Source of the DNA: Sinohyriopsis cumingii
Lineage: Eukaryota; Mollusca; Bivalvia; Unionida; Unionidae
Direction: 5' to 3'
Length of the DNA stretch: 64,000 bases
Assembly (NCBI GenBank): GCA_028554795.2
Contig: CM068839.1
Coordinates: 40,329,006 to 40,393,005, forward strand
Notes under the pieces: generated by a model
What the model saw: the letters and a program-made list of their open reading frames with translations, nothing else
Told to the model about the DNA's origin: nothing
The model's database searches: none
Part shown: positions 21,410-33,568 of the stretch, piece by piece
Numbering within the stretch: position 1 is the stretch's first letter
Layout: each line of letters starts with the position of its first letter
Translations under genes and position numbers: made by a program

Positions 21410-21986
21410 TAGCAAAAGCTGAAATTCTAAAAATATCTCACCAGGTGGCTGTGTAAAAAAAATCTTCAAGAGCCGCCACTGTGCAATCAGATGCTCACAG
21501 ATGATCTAAAATTTATGAGACCATCCTCAGAGCATCTGTTGCAAAATGTACAAGTACTGATTTTTTTTGTTGAAAATCCCAACGAATTATTGGCTGAGAT
21601 ATCCCATTTAAGCTAACTACTATTGTTGCCACTTCATGCATTACTGCATTACTGCATTGAAATTGTTGATAGTCACCAGTGATTACATTTTCTGCCTTGA
21701 AAATTTAAATACCTAATTCATTAAAATGTGTTCCAGTAATACAACATGCTCACATTGAGTGACAATGCATGATTTTTGAAAACTTTAAATGAAGTCTTTT
21801 CAAATCATAGGCAGCACTAAACCAAGCTTAATACCTGTAAATAATAATACAGGTCAATATTTTCAATAATAAGACAGTGACTTTGTTATGATATAAGGAA
21901 CAAAAAGTATATACTAGTTGACATTGCCATGGTAATCATGCTAGTGGTACAGAATATACATCCAATCAGTATGGAGCATCAGTGAT

Positions 21987-21988
<2 letters not shown>

Positions 21989-22080
<92 letters not shown>
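21989..22080. repeat. (TA)n microsatellite
   Basis: An uninterrupted AT dinucleotide run of about 90 bp. DNA from 22081 to about 23180 shows no recognised feature apart from a short (AAT)n near 22780. Confidence 0.98.
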
Positions 22081-22083
<3 letters not shown>

Positions 22084-23184
22084 AATACTGACTGTACTCA
22101 TGACTGAACAGGCTTAATCATGACAAGACAATATAGTTCCTAATTTCACCCTGATCATGTCAGCAGGTTTGGCTGGCTTAAGTGTTTGAAGTTTGTTGAG
22201 ATGGGTTATATTATGAGTGAGCAGAAGTAATTCTGAAAGGATTTAAAATGTTAATTTATTATGGCTGTGTGACTAAAGAGCTCAATCATCATAAAACAGT
22301 AAACAATAAACATAGTTTCCTTCTCCCTGCAAGGCATACTTGAAATTCAATGATGAATGGAAAAACAGGAAATTCAGTGGTTGGGGTAAAGTTCAAAGGG
22401 ACATGAATATGTATTCTGCTCTTCCTGTAAAGTTGATTTTAAAATCTGTTAAGGTGTAAAGACTGATACTGTGCATCATACAGAAACACCATCTCATAAA
22501 AGCATATTAAACCACCATAACAAATATGAAATCCATCTTTACAGAATATTCATCAGATGTGGATAAGGTTACGGCTGCGAAGAAACTATTTAACTATTTG
22601 CCAACTTTACAGCTGAACATAATCTCCCAGTGCATCATGTTTCAAATGTAGTCAAAATTATGTTCCAAAATCAGAAACTGCACAAAAGTTCCCATGCAAA
22701 TGGACATAAACAACTCACACAATGGTCATAAACCACTCACACAGTGACTATTTTATTGTTCTGAAGAAATAATAGTAATAATAATAATAATAATGTAATA
22801 TATAAACTCAGTGTTGTAAGCGACCACCTAAACATGACCACAGCCCATCACAGCAAATTATGTATTCAACAGTACTTAGAAAGACCACATTATAAAAACT
22901 GATATAGACACCACTGACCTTGATTTAGTCTTTTGTAAGCATGAAAGCAAACTAGCCTAAAGTATGTCACTAGCTGCCACTGTACTCCATAATGTCTGGG
23001 ATGAATGAGGCATTTTTCTATAATACTAGCAAGTGATTTTCGTTTTCCAGATTTGATTGACATTGTTAAAAAGTGATGACACTGATAACAATATAGCTGT
23101 ATACAAATCAGGTCAATAAAGTTATAACGGGACTCATGGTATCATGTATGAATGTATGCTGTATGGGGAGACTCAACATTATAA

Positions 23185-23480
23185 ACAGGCATTACCAATC
23201 CTGATTAGTTCTGGCAGTCAGTTAGCAATCTGAATCTACCCATAAGCAGGAATAATTTAAACTTCTTGGTGGACTTGGCAGAGTTGTACTGACAGTGCCA
23301 CATTCAAATCCAGACAATCAAAAAACATTTTCCATTCTGAGGAAAATTCAGGCTGATTCCAGAAGAAACCTGGATCCCTATGACAGTATATCATCTTCTA
23401 AATGATGAAAAACGATGAGGCCTGCCACCAATATAATCTATGCAATGACCTCCCAGAAAATGCTGAAAATGATTGTGGTA
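23185..23480 (+). pseudogene. hAT-type transposase C-terminal fragment 1
   Basis: The frame reads NLNFLVDLAELY, then after a shift VPHSNPDNQKTFSILRKIQA and NDEACHQYN. The 'lPHSNA..ERaFS..rKI.td.R..l' signature is the dimerisation region at the C-terminus of hAT-like (hATC) transposases. It is broken by stops and lacks the rest of the protein. The downstream DNA to about 23640 is also shared with the second fragment near 59350-59440. Confidence 0.6.
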
Positions 23481-23933
23481 GATAAAAGATTATGAATAAC
23501 AACAAGTTACATTGAAAAGACTGATTTTATGAGATGATGTGCATATTTTAATAATTATAAAATGTAAATTTGTTCAATAGTTGCAATATTTGTCCATTTG
23601 CATGCTAAAAATTGGGTCAATTAAAATCCTCCTCCGGACCAAATTTTATAAATCTTTTGATCCATCCTGATTTGATCTGTCTTTCCTCTCATGTATGGTT
23701 ATGAGAGTTATACACAGAGACATACTGAGAAAGAAGGCTAGAATTTTGAGAGGGAGAGAGAGAAGGGTGGGTGGGTGCGAACTTCAAATTTTAAAACAGC
23801 CGATTAGTCTGGATTATTGTTGTAGAGCAAATGCGATACTACCTAGTCTTCTGCCAAATCATTTTCATTGTTTCAAACAGTTAACTGGTTTGGATTGCTG
23901 TCAGAAAACAAAAGACATTACCACCTGACAAAT

Positions 23934-24258
23934 CCACCGCTCTGGTGGCCTAGTGGTTAGAGTGTCCACCTTGGATGTGGAAGTCATGGGTTCGATCCCT
24001 GGCAGAGTCATATCAAAGACTTACAAAAATGTTACTAACAGCTGCCTCGCTAGGCGCTCAGCATTAAGAGGTTAGTGTTAGGACTGGTTGGCCTGGTGTC
24101 AGGATAATGTGACTGGGTGGGACATCATGCTACATGTCTGCGGCATGATGCCCCAGTGCTAGACATCACTATAAGCTGCAACACTGCAGACATCGTAGCG
24201 ATAAGACTGAAAAATTGTTAAAGCTACGTTAAAAATCCAAATCACACACACACACATG

Positions 24259-24289
<31 letters not shown>
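23934..24289 (+). mobile_element. SINE family A copy 3, full length
   Basis: The head CCGCTCTGGTGGCCTAGTGG, TTAGAGTG and the B box GGGTTCGATCCCTGG are tRNA-like (polymerase III boxes). The conserved core then follows in order and the copy ends AAAAATCCAAATC plus a (CA)n run of about 45 bp. This is the best copy for defining the family consensus. Confidence 0.9.
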
Positions 24290-24844
24290 GCACCAATTGA
24301 ATGAATGGTGTATAAATTCTGACTTGTGTCAATTGATGAACTATCCAGATCTTCATTTAGTATTGTAGGCTGCAGTATGGTAATTCTTTAATGATTATAC
24401 AACAGTCATGTAGATATATTTACAGTTATAAGCTTAATATATTTATACATATTCATTGTGTCTTCTTATATGGATTAGAACCCTTTCCAGGATCACTGAC
24501 ATCAATGAAAAAAAATAACTTTTGTGCATACAAAGCAAAGTAAATAAAGTAGAAATTAACATATGGATAAATTGTCATCTGGAAGACTTAGTGATATGGT
24601 AAAAAAATGAATAAAACAAATTCTGCTCATGATGTTTAAAGGAATAAATAGGAATAAAAATGACACTAATCACGATATGCACTGATTAAGTATTATAAAA
24701 CAACAGATTTATTTTATCCTTCATGTGACAAAGTAGCTTGTGAACTATGAAATCTTCACTGCTTTTATGTCAAGCAAGAGAAATAAGGCAATAAACACAT
24801 AAAAATAATAAGATTAAAGCAATTATATCAGTGTATAACAGACT

Positions 24845-25235
24845 ATTAACACTGTAGTTGACAAAGAGTTGGTTACAGCCATGTAACATGTGGGTCTTAA
24901 GCAATCATATTAGTTTATTTCAGACTACTAACACTGTAGCTGACAAAGAGTTGGTTACAGCCATGTAACATGTGGGTCTTAAGCAATCATACTGGTGTAT
25001 TTCAGATTATGTGTATTAACATTGTAGCTGACAAAGAGTTGGTTACAGCCATGTAACATGTGGGTCTTAAGCATCATATTAGTGTATTTCAGATTATGTG
25101 TATTAACACTAGCTGATAATGAGTTGGTTACAGGCATGTAACACATGTGGGTCTTAAGCAATCATATTAGTGTATTACAGATTATTAACATTGTAGCTGA
25201 CAAAAAGCTGGTTACAGTTGTGTAACATGCAGGTC
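24845..25235 (+). repeat. tandem repeat, unit about 84 bp, five copies
   Basis: The phrase GACAAAGAGTTGGTTACAGC, CATGTAACATGTGGGTCTTAAGC recurs five times with small indels; the last copy is the most diverged. Confidence 0.9.
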
Positions 25236-25859
25236 TTGAGCACTGCATGTACATCTCTAAATACATGTATCTGCATCTTTAAGTGTTGGACACTGAAAAT
25301 GGTTATATTTATTTTTACATCCATGCAAGTCGTGGCAGACTAAGAACATTTTGTTTTGTCACAAGACTTCCATTCATTATAGTAAGATGTAATACATCAT
25401 GAAAAGCATGTCACTGCATCTCAGTTTTATGGGCATGTATAATGTATAATACACAGTCATTTGATACAAGCACTTGTACTTTAACTTTGGTAGCAACAGC
25501 TGAAACATATATAGGAAATGGAGACACGATTTTTTAAAGCAATTTTGAATAAATAGAGATATGCTAATTGCAGTTTTGGAGTGAAGCAAATCTTTGTACT
25601 AATTAAGATATATCCACCAAACATGTCCGTGTTTCTAATAAGCATAATAAAACAAATATATTATGGATTATAGATAGACTATGGAAAGGTAGATGAATGG
25701 ACCAAGTGAAATCCTAACTACCCTTGCTTTTCCAAGCTGACATATATGGATGAATACACTATGCAGTTTGAGAAGTTTATATGGAACTGTGATTGTTCAC
25801 TGAGCTGACATTGATTTAGTAGCCAGATGCATGGGCAGTTGGGAAAGAAATCAGTCATT

Positions 25860-27200
25860 AGGATTATTTTGTGTTCACTGCATATGTTATGCAAACAATT
25901 GTTTCAAGGTTTCTAAAATGTTTCAGTCTTCATCCATATTTGATGGCAAATCAGCATCATTGGTCTAACACTGAAAGTAAGTCTAAGCAAATTTATTTTT
26001 AATCCACTTTTCTGAGAACACTTACTCCTGAAAATGTTATTACCCGCTCATTGATTTAGGTAACAATGAAAACTGAAAAAGTTGTATTTGTGTAATTGAG
26101 ACTATTTTTTCTATAAATAAAAACATAAAAGATCAAAATCTCAAGTTGGTAATATCTACCAACAAGACGCCCAAGTAAGCCTTAGAATCCTCATCTGGCC
26201 AACATTTGCCTAACAGTCATTTGCATGGGCAGCTTGTCAAGAAATCTGGGTCAGCAGGATGCTTTCTTTATATTTATTTTGATCAATGCTATTGATCACA
26301 CGTTAAAAAACAAGCATAACTTTCCAGGTTTCTCTGGGGGTTTTTGTGCTTTTTTTTATATATATCTTCATCCATATTTGATGGCGCTTTGGCATCCTTT
26401 GTCTCAGATTGAAAGGTCTGTACACAAGGAATCTTTTTATCAATTTGGCAACATTCAATTTAGTGACCTTTTCAGTTTAAATGTTGTCCTATTTCTAGTA
26501 ATGGTGGCTCTATCTGATGGCAGCCTATTTGTACAAATATGTCAGACCTCTAAGCTAGGTGTGTGTGTGTTTTGGATTTTTAACACAGCTTTAACACTTT
26601 TTCATTCATATTGCTACAACGTCTGCAGTATGACAGTTTATAGTTATGTCTAGCACTGGGGAATCATGCTGCAGACAAGCAAGTAGCATCATGTCCCACC
26701 CAGTCACATTATCCTGACACCAGGCTGACCAGTCCTAACACTAACCTCTTAATGCTGAGTGCCAAGCGAGACAGCTGCTAGTACCATTTTTACAAGTCTT
26801 TGATACGACACAGCTAGGGTTTGAACCCATGACCTCCCGCATCCAAGGTAGATGCTCAAACCACTAGGCCATCTGAGTGGTCAGCTAGGATACTGTAAAA
26901 GTCAAATTCTGCTGAGCATTTTATGAGGATGATCTTGAGGTTAGTACATGTAAAAGTAGGCCATAGCTGACTGCAAACTTAGAAGACCCTCATGAATGGA
27001 TGCTTTCATAACAATCTGGTTAAATTTTGTCTGGTGGTTTGTCTACAAAAGAAGCCACTGAAATGATTTTCTTTTATTTTAGTAGTGGTGGCCATGTATG
27101 ATGGTGGATTGGCTTCATTTGAATACATGTAATGTGAAAGGCTTTTTTGCTAGCATGTTTTCTGTTAAAACTGGTCAAATTTTGTAGAGCAAAGGGAAGT
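25860..27200 (+). repeat. diverged repeat family ('ccatatttgatggcagatcagcatc' type)
   Basis: Scattered related phrases occur near 25930-25970, 26230-26420, 26500-26530 and 27080-27190 ('gatggcaaatcagcatcattgg', 'tttgatggcgctttggcatc', 'ggtggccatgtatgatggtggattgg', 'ttctgttaaaactggtcaaatt'). The same wording builds the array at 43640-44920. A family A SINE lies inside at 26560-26882. Confidence 0.5.
26553..26889 (-). mobile_element. SINE family A copy 4 with target duplication
   Basis: The body is 26560-26882 on the minus strand, with tRNA-like head, conserved core and GT-rich end. The 7-bp string AGCTAGG is present at 26553-26559 and 26883-26889. Confidence 0.88.
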
Positions 27201-27929
27201 GGATTATGGCTGAGGACATGCTGCAAAGGTATTAAACAAAAATGATAAAATACAAGTGAAAACTATTGCAAAATTCAGATAAGTACTCGAGATCACATTT
27301 GACATGGATGTGCCTGTTATGACATACTGAAGCAAAAGAGATTTCCAGTATTATTCATACCCAGTAAAGTTGGATTTGTCAACAATGACCTCATGGCACT
27401 GTCCTGCAGTGTACATTATCTCAGCAATGGAAAGGAAACTGAAGCATGTTTGAGTAATGTTGACTATTGGCAATGATTACAATATGCAAGATCTGCTTGC
27501 CCATCTATGATGTTTCACAACGATGGATCCAACAAAGCAAATCTTGTACATTTTAAATACCGTATTTGCTGGCCTATAAGTTGATGTGGAACATTAGTCG
27601 AATCAGCACATTTATCAAATTTTCCATTGTGAAGTAGCAAATTTCTGGTGATCTAACAAGAATACATTAGTTGAGACCAGAGAACCATTAATTAGATTTA
27701 TGGAGACAAGCGCGTATCATATCGCCATACTACCGTGTAGGGTAATGACCTTTAGAGGGAGAATTTTGTTCCTAATTAAACATTTGTTTATACAGCAGCC
27801 AGACGGACTATTAGGGACATGGAAAACTTCATTTTTCATGGCAAAGCTGTCACAATTGAGAGATCGCAAAAACTCTGTTACTCAAACTACCAGGTAAAGC
27901 TGACCCTGACTTTGGCGCCTCTGGAAAAA

Positions 27930-29400
27930 GGCGGCAGAGATATTTGATTCTGATTGGTTACGTTAAATAAGGGGCGTGTTTCCCACATAAAATTTTCTAG
28001 GTTTTAAAATTGCCACATCGGAAATTCTAATCAGTCTAAGCTTTTGTATGTGAGAAACCAAAGTAGGACTCCTTGGGATTTGCAAGAAATTCCTCGTAAA
28101 AAGAACTGTTGTCCAAAAGGGACTTTTGTTGAAAGGAACCGACAAACTAATTTGCCGATTAGAGGGAGGAACGTTGAAAGCAAAGGTAGTGTGACAATTC
28201 CATGTAATTTGTTGATGTCATATATAATGCTTTGCTGAAGTTATTTACTCGTAGTTGCATGAATCTTTTATCTACATTCGTGTAATAATTTGCTTTATGA
28301 AGTATAACTGTGTTGAGTTTATGCATAGGAAGTCGTACATTAATCTTCTTTAGATAAGTTTGACGAATTGTTTGAATTTGTCGTCTTGTTTACATAAGAA
28401 TTATGTTCTAAGAATTTAATACATTAGTTAATTTGATTACGAGAATCCGTGTGAATTCGCCGAATTTAGAAGATTTCACATATGATTAAGAATAAGTGTG
28501 TATTGACTGAAATGATCTAGTAATTGATTGATGTGATGTATCCTATTTATTTGCTGTGTAAATTGAGGCTGGCTCAGAATCCCAGGCCTCGCACATGTGT
28601 TAATGCGTAAGGTCAAGGCGTAACGAATTAGCCATTTGACTAACTAGGGTCATATAGGACATGTGGTCGATTGATAGCCTTAGCATCTGTTTAGCACTGA
28701 TAGTGAAATCTGATAACGAGGGAGAATAATGAAGAATTAACTGTTTCAGAAATAACGGGAAATTTAGGTTGTCTCTATTTATATTTATTTAAAAGGGAGA
28801 AAATAGCTCCTGAGACGTATAATCCTGAGACGTATAGATGTATAGTCCTGAGACGTATTATTCTGAGACGTATAATCCTGAGACGTATAATCCTGTGATG
28901 TATTAATTTCTGAAACCTATTCTGAGAGTACCCTGAGACGGATGGTGGAAAGTATCACCCTGAGATCCAAGGGTCTGAACAGCTACAGTGGAAACAGAAC
29001 AGACTGGGGACGAGCAGGTTATGAAATCGTACAAGACCTTGACTTCGATTGTTCACTCGATCCTATGATGAACTAAATCTATCAGTAAACAGATCGGCTA
29101 TTTTATTTAAATCTATTTGTGTTTTCTTTGTATTTCAGTGAAAGTTTAAATTTCTAAAAGCAGAGTATATTCCTGATGTAATGAATTTTCATAGTGTTTT
29201 TATGTAATTGATTAAACTGTTTCTTTACATTTACAGGGGCTCGTGTTGGTTTGTTCTATATACCTGCTCAGATCTCTATCTATTTCACATATAAGTTTCA
29301 CCACTTACATTTATATTTACTCGAACCGGGCAATAACATCAAGGGCGGTCAACCCCTAGCTAACGAAAACCAAATTTGGCGGGACACCCACCAGGGACAA
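27930..29400 (+). repeat. LTR-like dispersed repeat, copy A
   Basis: It is homologous to copy B at 55440-56070 in two blocks: 'ctgattggttacg...gtgtttccca...aattttctaggttttaaaat' near 27945-28010, and 'ggggctcgtgttggtttgttctata...tgctcag' followed by 'gggcaataacatcaagggcggt' near 29236-29350. Position and style (a short GC-richer promoter-like start GGGGCTCGTGT, and CAATAACA) resemble a retroviral-type LTR and leader, but no gag-pol frame or paired LTR is present. Confidence 0.4.
28806..28945 (+). repeat. minisatellite, unit CCTGAGACGTATAAT (15 bp)
   Basis: About seven units, some diverged or spaced by short insertions, lie within LTR-like copy A. The equivalent part of copy B lacks the expansion. 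Confidence 0.85.
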
Positions 29401-29899
29401 TTCTCCCCCCATTACATCCATCCTTCATCCATATACAAGTCGATGCTGAGTATAAGATGAGGCCAGATAAATAACTCAGAATGGGTTTTTCCCTTCGTTC
29501 CACACAGCATCGCAAATTTGATCCTATCTGTAACTCAGTAACCTTTCCAGTCAGGATCATTAAATGTAACTAAAAGTACCTAATTTGTTTCACACAAAGT
29601 ATTTTAAATGTATTAGCTACATATTTTAATTTTTAATATTGACCATCATGTAATTGTTTAAAATGCTCAATGTGGGATCCTATATTATTTCATACACGAT
29701 TTTTCCCCCAAAATGAAATATTTTTTACACATTATTTTTCGTACTCTTGGAGAATTATTTTTCATGCAAAAGTTATGATAAAACGATTTGGATGACATAG
29801 TCCATATATAAGTCGATTCAGAGTATAAGACGAAGCTATAATTTTCTAGTAAAAAAGTATTATCTTATAGGCAGGCAAAAACGGCAATGTGAAAGACTG

Positions 29900-30427
29900 C
29901 TCAAAATACTACCAGTATTGAAAACTTAAATTTCAAACAGAAACTCATTCATTTTTGTGCGTGATTCCTTTCAGTCATATATCTGGGTTTTGCAGAGATG
30001 CATCCAAGGCTTTTTACTGGAGCCAAGTGTGTTATACTGAAAAGGGAATCAGTAAAGAAAGAATTTAGTACACTGATGGTGCTGTTGATGGTAAAGTTGT
30101 GTTCTCAAAATTGACACTTTGGATGCTTGTGATAACCCCTTTCATGGTTGCAAAAACATGTATGTTGTCATTTATGGGGTCTTGAGGCACATCACCGCTA
30201 TCATTTCTCACGCTTACCATAGATAAGGCACTGTTCAGCAGATATCATGGCAAATAATTACCCAACAAGGCGACAGTGCACAAAAACACGTCTGTGGCAT
30301 TTCAAATTTGAGAATAGGAGAACAGAGAATATACCATTAATAAAACAATATTAGACTGGTTAGATCTGTCTTAAAGTTTCTTGCTGTTAAACAGTCATAA
30401 GGAATTTTACGAGAAAATTTTGCTTGA
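29900..30427. other. no recognised feature
   Basis: Intronic DNA with stop-rich protein-like composition in places; no homology recognised. Confidence 0.3.
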
Positions 30428-31250
30428 CTTCACAAACAATCACATTGCATCTGCGTATCCCAAGCTACTGTCACACATGGTCTGAAACAAAACAGTGACA
30501 TGGCCACTTGTGGCCAACTCAAACACAACTTTATCATCTCCAGGTGGTCAAAGAGTGATATTAAAGTTAAAGAAGTCAGATGTGACACAAAAGCAGAAGT
30601 AGGAAGAATTCTTTCCGTTCTTGTAACAATTCCATTGTTTTTTGTGTCTGCAACTCCTACAGTTGCAATAGCCATCATAATCATATCTAGGATGGCTCTA
30701 AAAAAAGGTGGTTGGTGAAAAACTTTTTGATTTTTTTCTCAAAACTGTATAGTGTTTCATAGACGAATAAAGAAAGGAAAAGGTCATGGACTACTCAGGA
30801 CAACTCCCAAAATATCCCCAGGCAAATGTCTTAAAATACCCCGGACATCTAGAAATGGTACTCAGTTGTGGCTTTGTGATTGAGTCACAAATCAATCATT
30901 TCCAAGGTATCATTAAGCAGGATGAACCTGTGTTGATGATTCCCTGCATGTGGGAAACTGTCATCATCAAACTTCACAAACAATCACGCCACAACTGCAT
31001 ATCCCAAGCTACTACTGTACATGGTCTGAAACAAAATGTCCCCTTGTGGCGAACTCCAACACAACTTGATCATCTCAAGGTGGCTAAACAAAAGAACACC
31101 TCAGTGATATTAAAGTTAAAGAAGTCAGAGGTGACATAAAAACAAAAGTGGGAAGAGTTCTTTCCATTCTTGTAACAATTCCACTGTTGTTTGTGTCTGC
31201 AGCTCCTACAGCTGCAATAGCCATCATAATTATATCTAAGATGGCTCTAG
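30428..31250 (+). repeat. direct duplication of about 280 bp, encoding a hydrophobic segment
   Basis: 30428-30700 and 30971-31250 are diverged direct copies (both begin ACTTCACAAACAATCAC and end near GGATGGCTCT). In both, the same plus frame encodes a basic stretch followed by a hydrophobic run: VTIPLFFVSATPTVAIAIII in the first, VTIPLLFVSAAPTAAIAIII in the second. Preservation of this peptide in both copies hints at former coding function. I do not recognise the family. Confidence 0.5.
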
Positions 31251-31299
31251 GATGGACATGGAACACATTAGTTGCATATGTGGTAACACCTTGACAGCT

Positions 31300-32480
31300 T
31301 TTGTATTTTGACATGCATGTTGATTATTTATATGGCAACTATGCCACTCAATGACAGAGTCATCTACCACCGTTTACATTCGATGATACCATTACAAACT
31401 CAGAAGGATGGTCTACTATATGGACATCTTTTTGGTGAAGTACTGCATGCGCTTGCGGGAAGCCTGACCTCACAAACACTTATTGATTTTGTACTGTCAC
31501 TCAGAATCTACACTTGAAACATAATCACTGTTAATATTTACGGCCATTCGAACATGGTGACCTGACAAGACATCAATCGTTTGATCAGGTTTGCTACCAA
31601 AGCTGATTTGACTGAGTTTTCCAGCTGTGTTGTTGTTGACATTGACCCAGGCAAGCTTATGATTTTCTGAGATCAAACTGGAAAACTGAAAACATCCAAC
31701 AAGGACGTAAATGATATTGTTTTGAACCCCTGAGTGACTATCAGAAAAATTCCTATCAGAAATCGAAGAGAATGATGCTGGTAAGTCTGTTGCTTTTATC
31801 TAAAACTACCAGTATGCAAAGGCTGCCTAAGTATTCTATCTGAACCACCCTCACCAATGCACACAGTAACTTCATGGATCCAGGTTCAAGGATTACTAAC
31901 CAGTGAAACAGAGGAAAAAAAACTGACCTCTAAAGTTTAACAAATGGCTGATGTGTTCATCTTCCTGAAAATGACTATGATAGGTATAAATGTCACATCT
32001 TATGTGAATCCAGACTGACTAGAATTAAAGGCTGGTGGAGCTGAATGTTAATGCATCTAACGGGACACTACTGTATAAAACATATAAAGGATCAAAATCA
32101 TTAGCCGCTGGAGATGAAATTTAGAAGGACTCAATGTCTGTCCAGAAGGGTATTTAAATGTCTTTGGTGTTTAAGATTTATCATTACATACATATGATGG
32201 ATTCTGAACAAAGCTGAGGAATTTACAGATGAGGCAGTGGACATTAAATGACATCAATGATAGGAAATTTGTGTTGCTTCTCAACCAATATATGTGTAAG
32301 TATAAGATTAACAGACCCTCGTATGCACTCAAATATAATCTTACCAAGAGTCAAATATAAATCCAGCATTTGGAACACCCTGGTCTTCCAATACCAACTT
32401 GAGGCCAGCTTGAAATCATTGCAATGGAACATGAAAACAGACAGTCAGTAATCTAAACTGTCAGGCATGAATATACCGAT
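31300..32480 (+). pseudogene. degenerate coding-like region, unidentified
   Basis: The plus strand contains protein-like segments broken by many stops, such as MPLNDRVIYHRLHSMIPLQT, LYGHLFGEVLHALAGSLTSQ, VVDIDPGKLMIF and LNDINDRKFVLLLNQYMCKY. The composition is less biased than the surrounding intron and the segments stay in compatible frames over about 1 kb. It could be a decayed transposon or virus-like gene, possibly with the duplicated segments at 30428-31250. No motif allowed a family call. Confidence 0.3.
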
Positions 32481-33094
32481 GGATTGTTTCTATAATGAAG
32501 TGGAATTCACCGACAAAACCATGCTGATTATACTTCCTACTGAATACTAACTTGACTATGAAGAGAAATATTTAGACTGTTATTCAACAAGGACATGCTT
32601 GTCTGTGTGACAGTTCTAGGGCAAAGTTGAGAATGATCATTACAGACATCAATCAATGGTGCAAGGGAACATGATGCCAAGCCCAAAAAATGCACAATCA
32701 TTAGATACTTAAATATTCTCCAGGTAGATATTTTCTATGATTGCAAATGATATGAGGTAGAACCTTCTTTCTATTGAGCAATTATATTATGCGATCACAC
32801 TGTTAACAAAAGAACTGTGATGGATCCTCAAAGGTACCGCCGCCAAAATATTAACTTAAGTGGAACAAGAGCTGCAAGATCACAATCACCAAAAAAAACC
32901 ATTTTACTAATGGTGGCTATATTTGATTATGGATCAGCATTGTCGGTAAAAATTTAAAAGGAATTCATATTGCCCCCACCCCCACTGTCTGCCAAGTTTA
33001 GGTGACATGACAACACGAGGGAATACAGTGGAGGACATGGTAACAATATATGCACCACTGCAAAGAATATGGAAGAACAGACCAAATTCTACTT

Positions 33095-33204
33095 GATCAT
33101 TAGTAATTTCCCGTACTCAGAGCATAAATATGTTAAGAGTTCGAAATTTTCGGCAATATCCCATCGCACATTTATGCTCTGAGTATGGGAAATTACTAAT
33201 GATC
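33095..33204. repeat. near-perfect hairpin, 35-bp arms
   Basis: GATCATTAGTAATTTCCC... (33095-33129) and its reverse complement (33170-33204) match at 34 of 35 positions around a 40-bp loop. No adjacent direct repeat was seen. Confidence 0.85.
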
Positions 33205-33345
33205 TTGAATTATCCAGACCAAGGAAGGAACCTTTCAGTTGCAAATTCCACTTGGTTGCTACTGCAGCCAAATAGTTGGCAGAAAGCTACAGCAAATACA
33301 ACTTAGAACATGTTATTGGACACATACTTAATTTGCAGGAAAATT

Positions 33346-33493
33346 ACCAGTGTGCTAGGTGGGTTGGTGGTTCTTCCTGGGGGTTTCCAGGGTTCTTCCT
33401 CCACCACTTATACTGGACGCCATGTATAGCCTATCTTGTGCTGAAAAATGGTGTTAAATCCTACAGCAGCAACAACAACAACCAGTGTGCTAG
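33346..33493 (+). mobile_element. SINE family B, 5'-truncated copy with target duplication
   Basis: The body 33359-33480 matches the 3' part of family B up to the CAACAACAACA tail. ACCAGTGTGCTAG flanks it at 33346-33358 and 33481-33493, exact over 13 bp. Confidence 0.9.
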
Positions 33494-33568
33494 TCACAAG
33501 AAAGTCTAACAGGGCTGAGAAGAGTTTCATGCAGAGACTTTTTTCACCTTGCTGTGTTTACACTGATG

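Larger units (their letters stand above)
12970..21621 (-). mobile_element. degenerate Polinton/Maverick (adintovirus-like) element
   Basis: This 8.65-kb unit begins AGTAGTTAGCTTAAAT and ends with its inverted counterpart (21590-21621); the 32-bp ends match at 30 positions. The same 31-bp minisatellite lies on both outer sides, and the 5-bp string ATTGT is present directly outside both ends (12965-12969, 21622-21626), consistent with target duplication. Polintons typically start with AG and duplicate about 6 bp. Inside, on the minus strand, are remnants of a protein-primed DNA polymerase B, a penton-like capsid protein and a FtsK/HerA-type packaging ATPase, the core set of this virus-like group. 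Intact relatives are usually 15-20 kb, so this copy is strongly deleted. All genes are broken; no integrase or hexon was recognised. Confidence 0.75.
27558..29886. mobile_element. TIR-bounded element (pogo/mariner-MITE-like ends) containing LTR-like DNA
   Basis: The left end TACCGTATTTGCTGGCCTAT (27558) and the right end (29864-29886) are inverted copies matching at 19 of 23 bases. A second phrase, 'catatataagtcgattcagagtataagacgaagc', lies just inside the right end. These 'accgtattt...ctataagtcg' ends resemble a common class of animal Tc1/mariner-type MITE. The interior (about 27700-29430) is largely a different repeat that also occurs at 55440-56070, so an LTR-like element appears to have inserted into the MITE. 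Confidence 0.5.
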
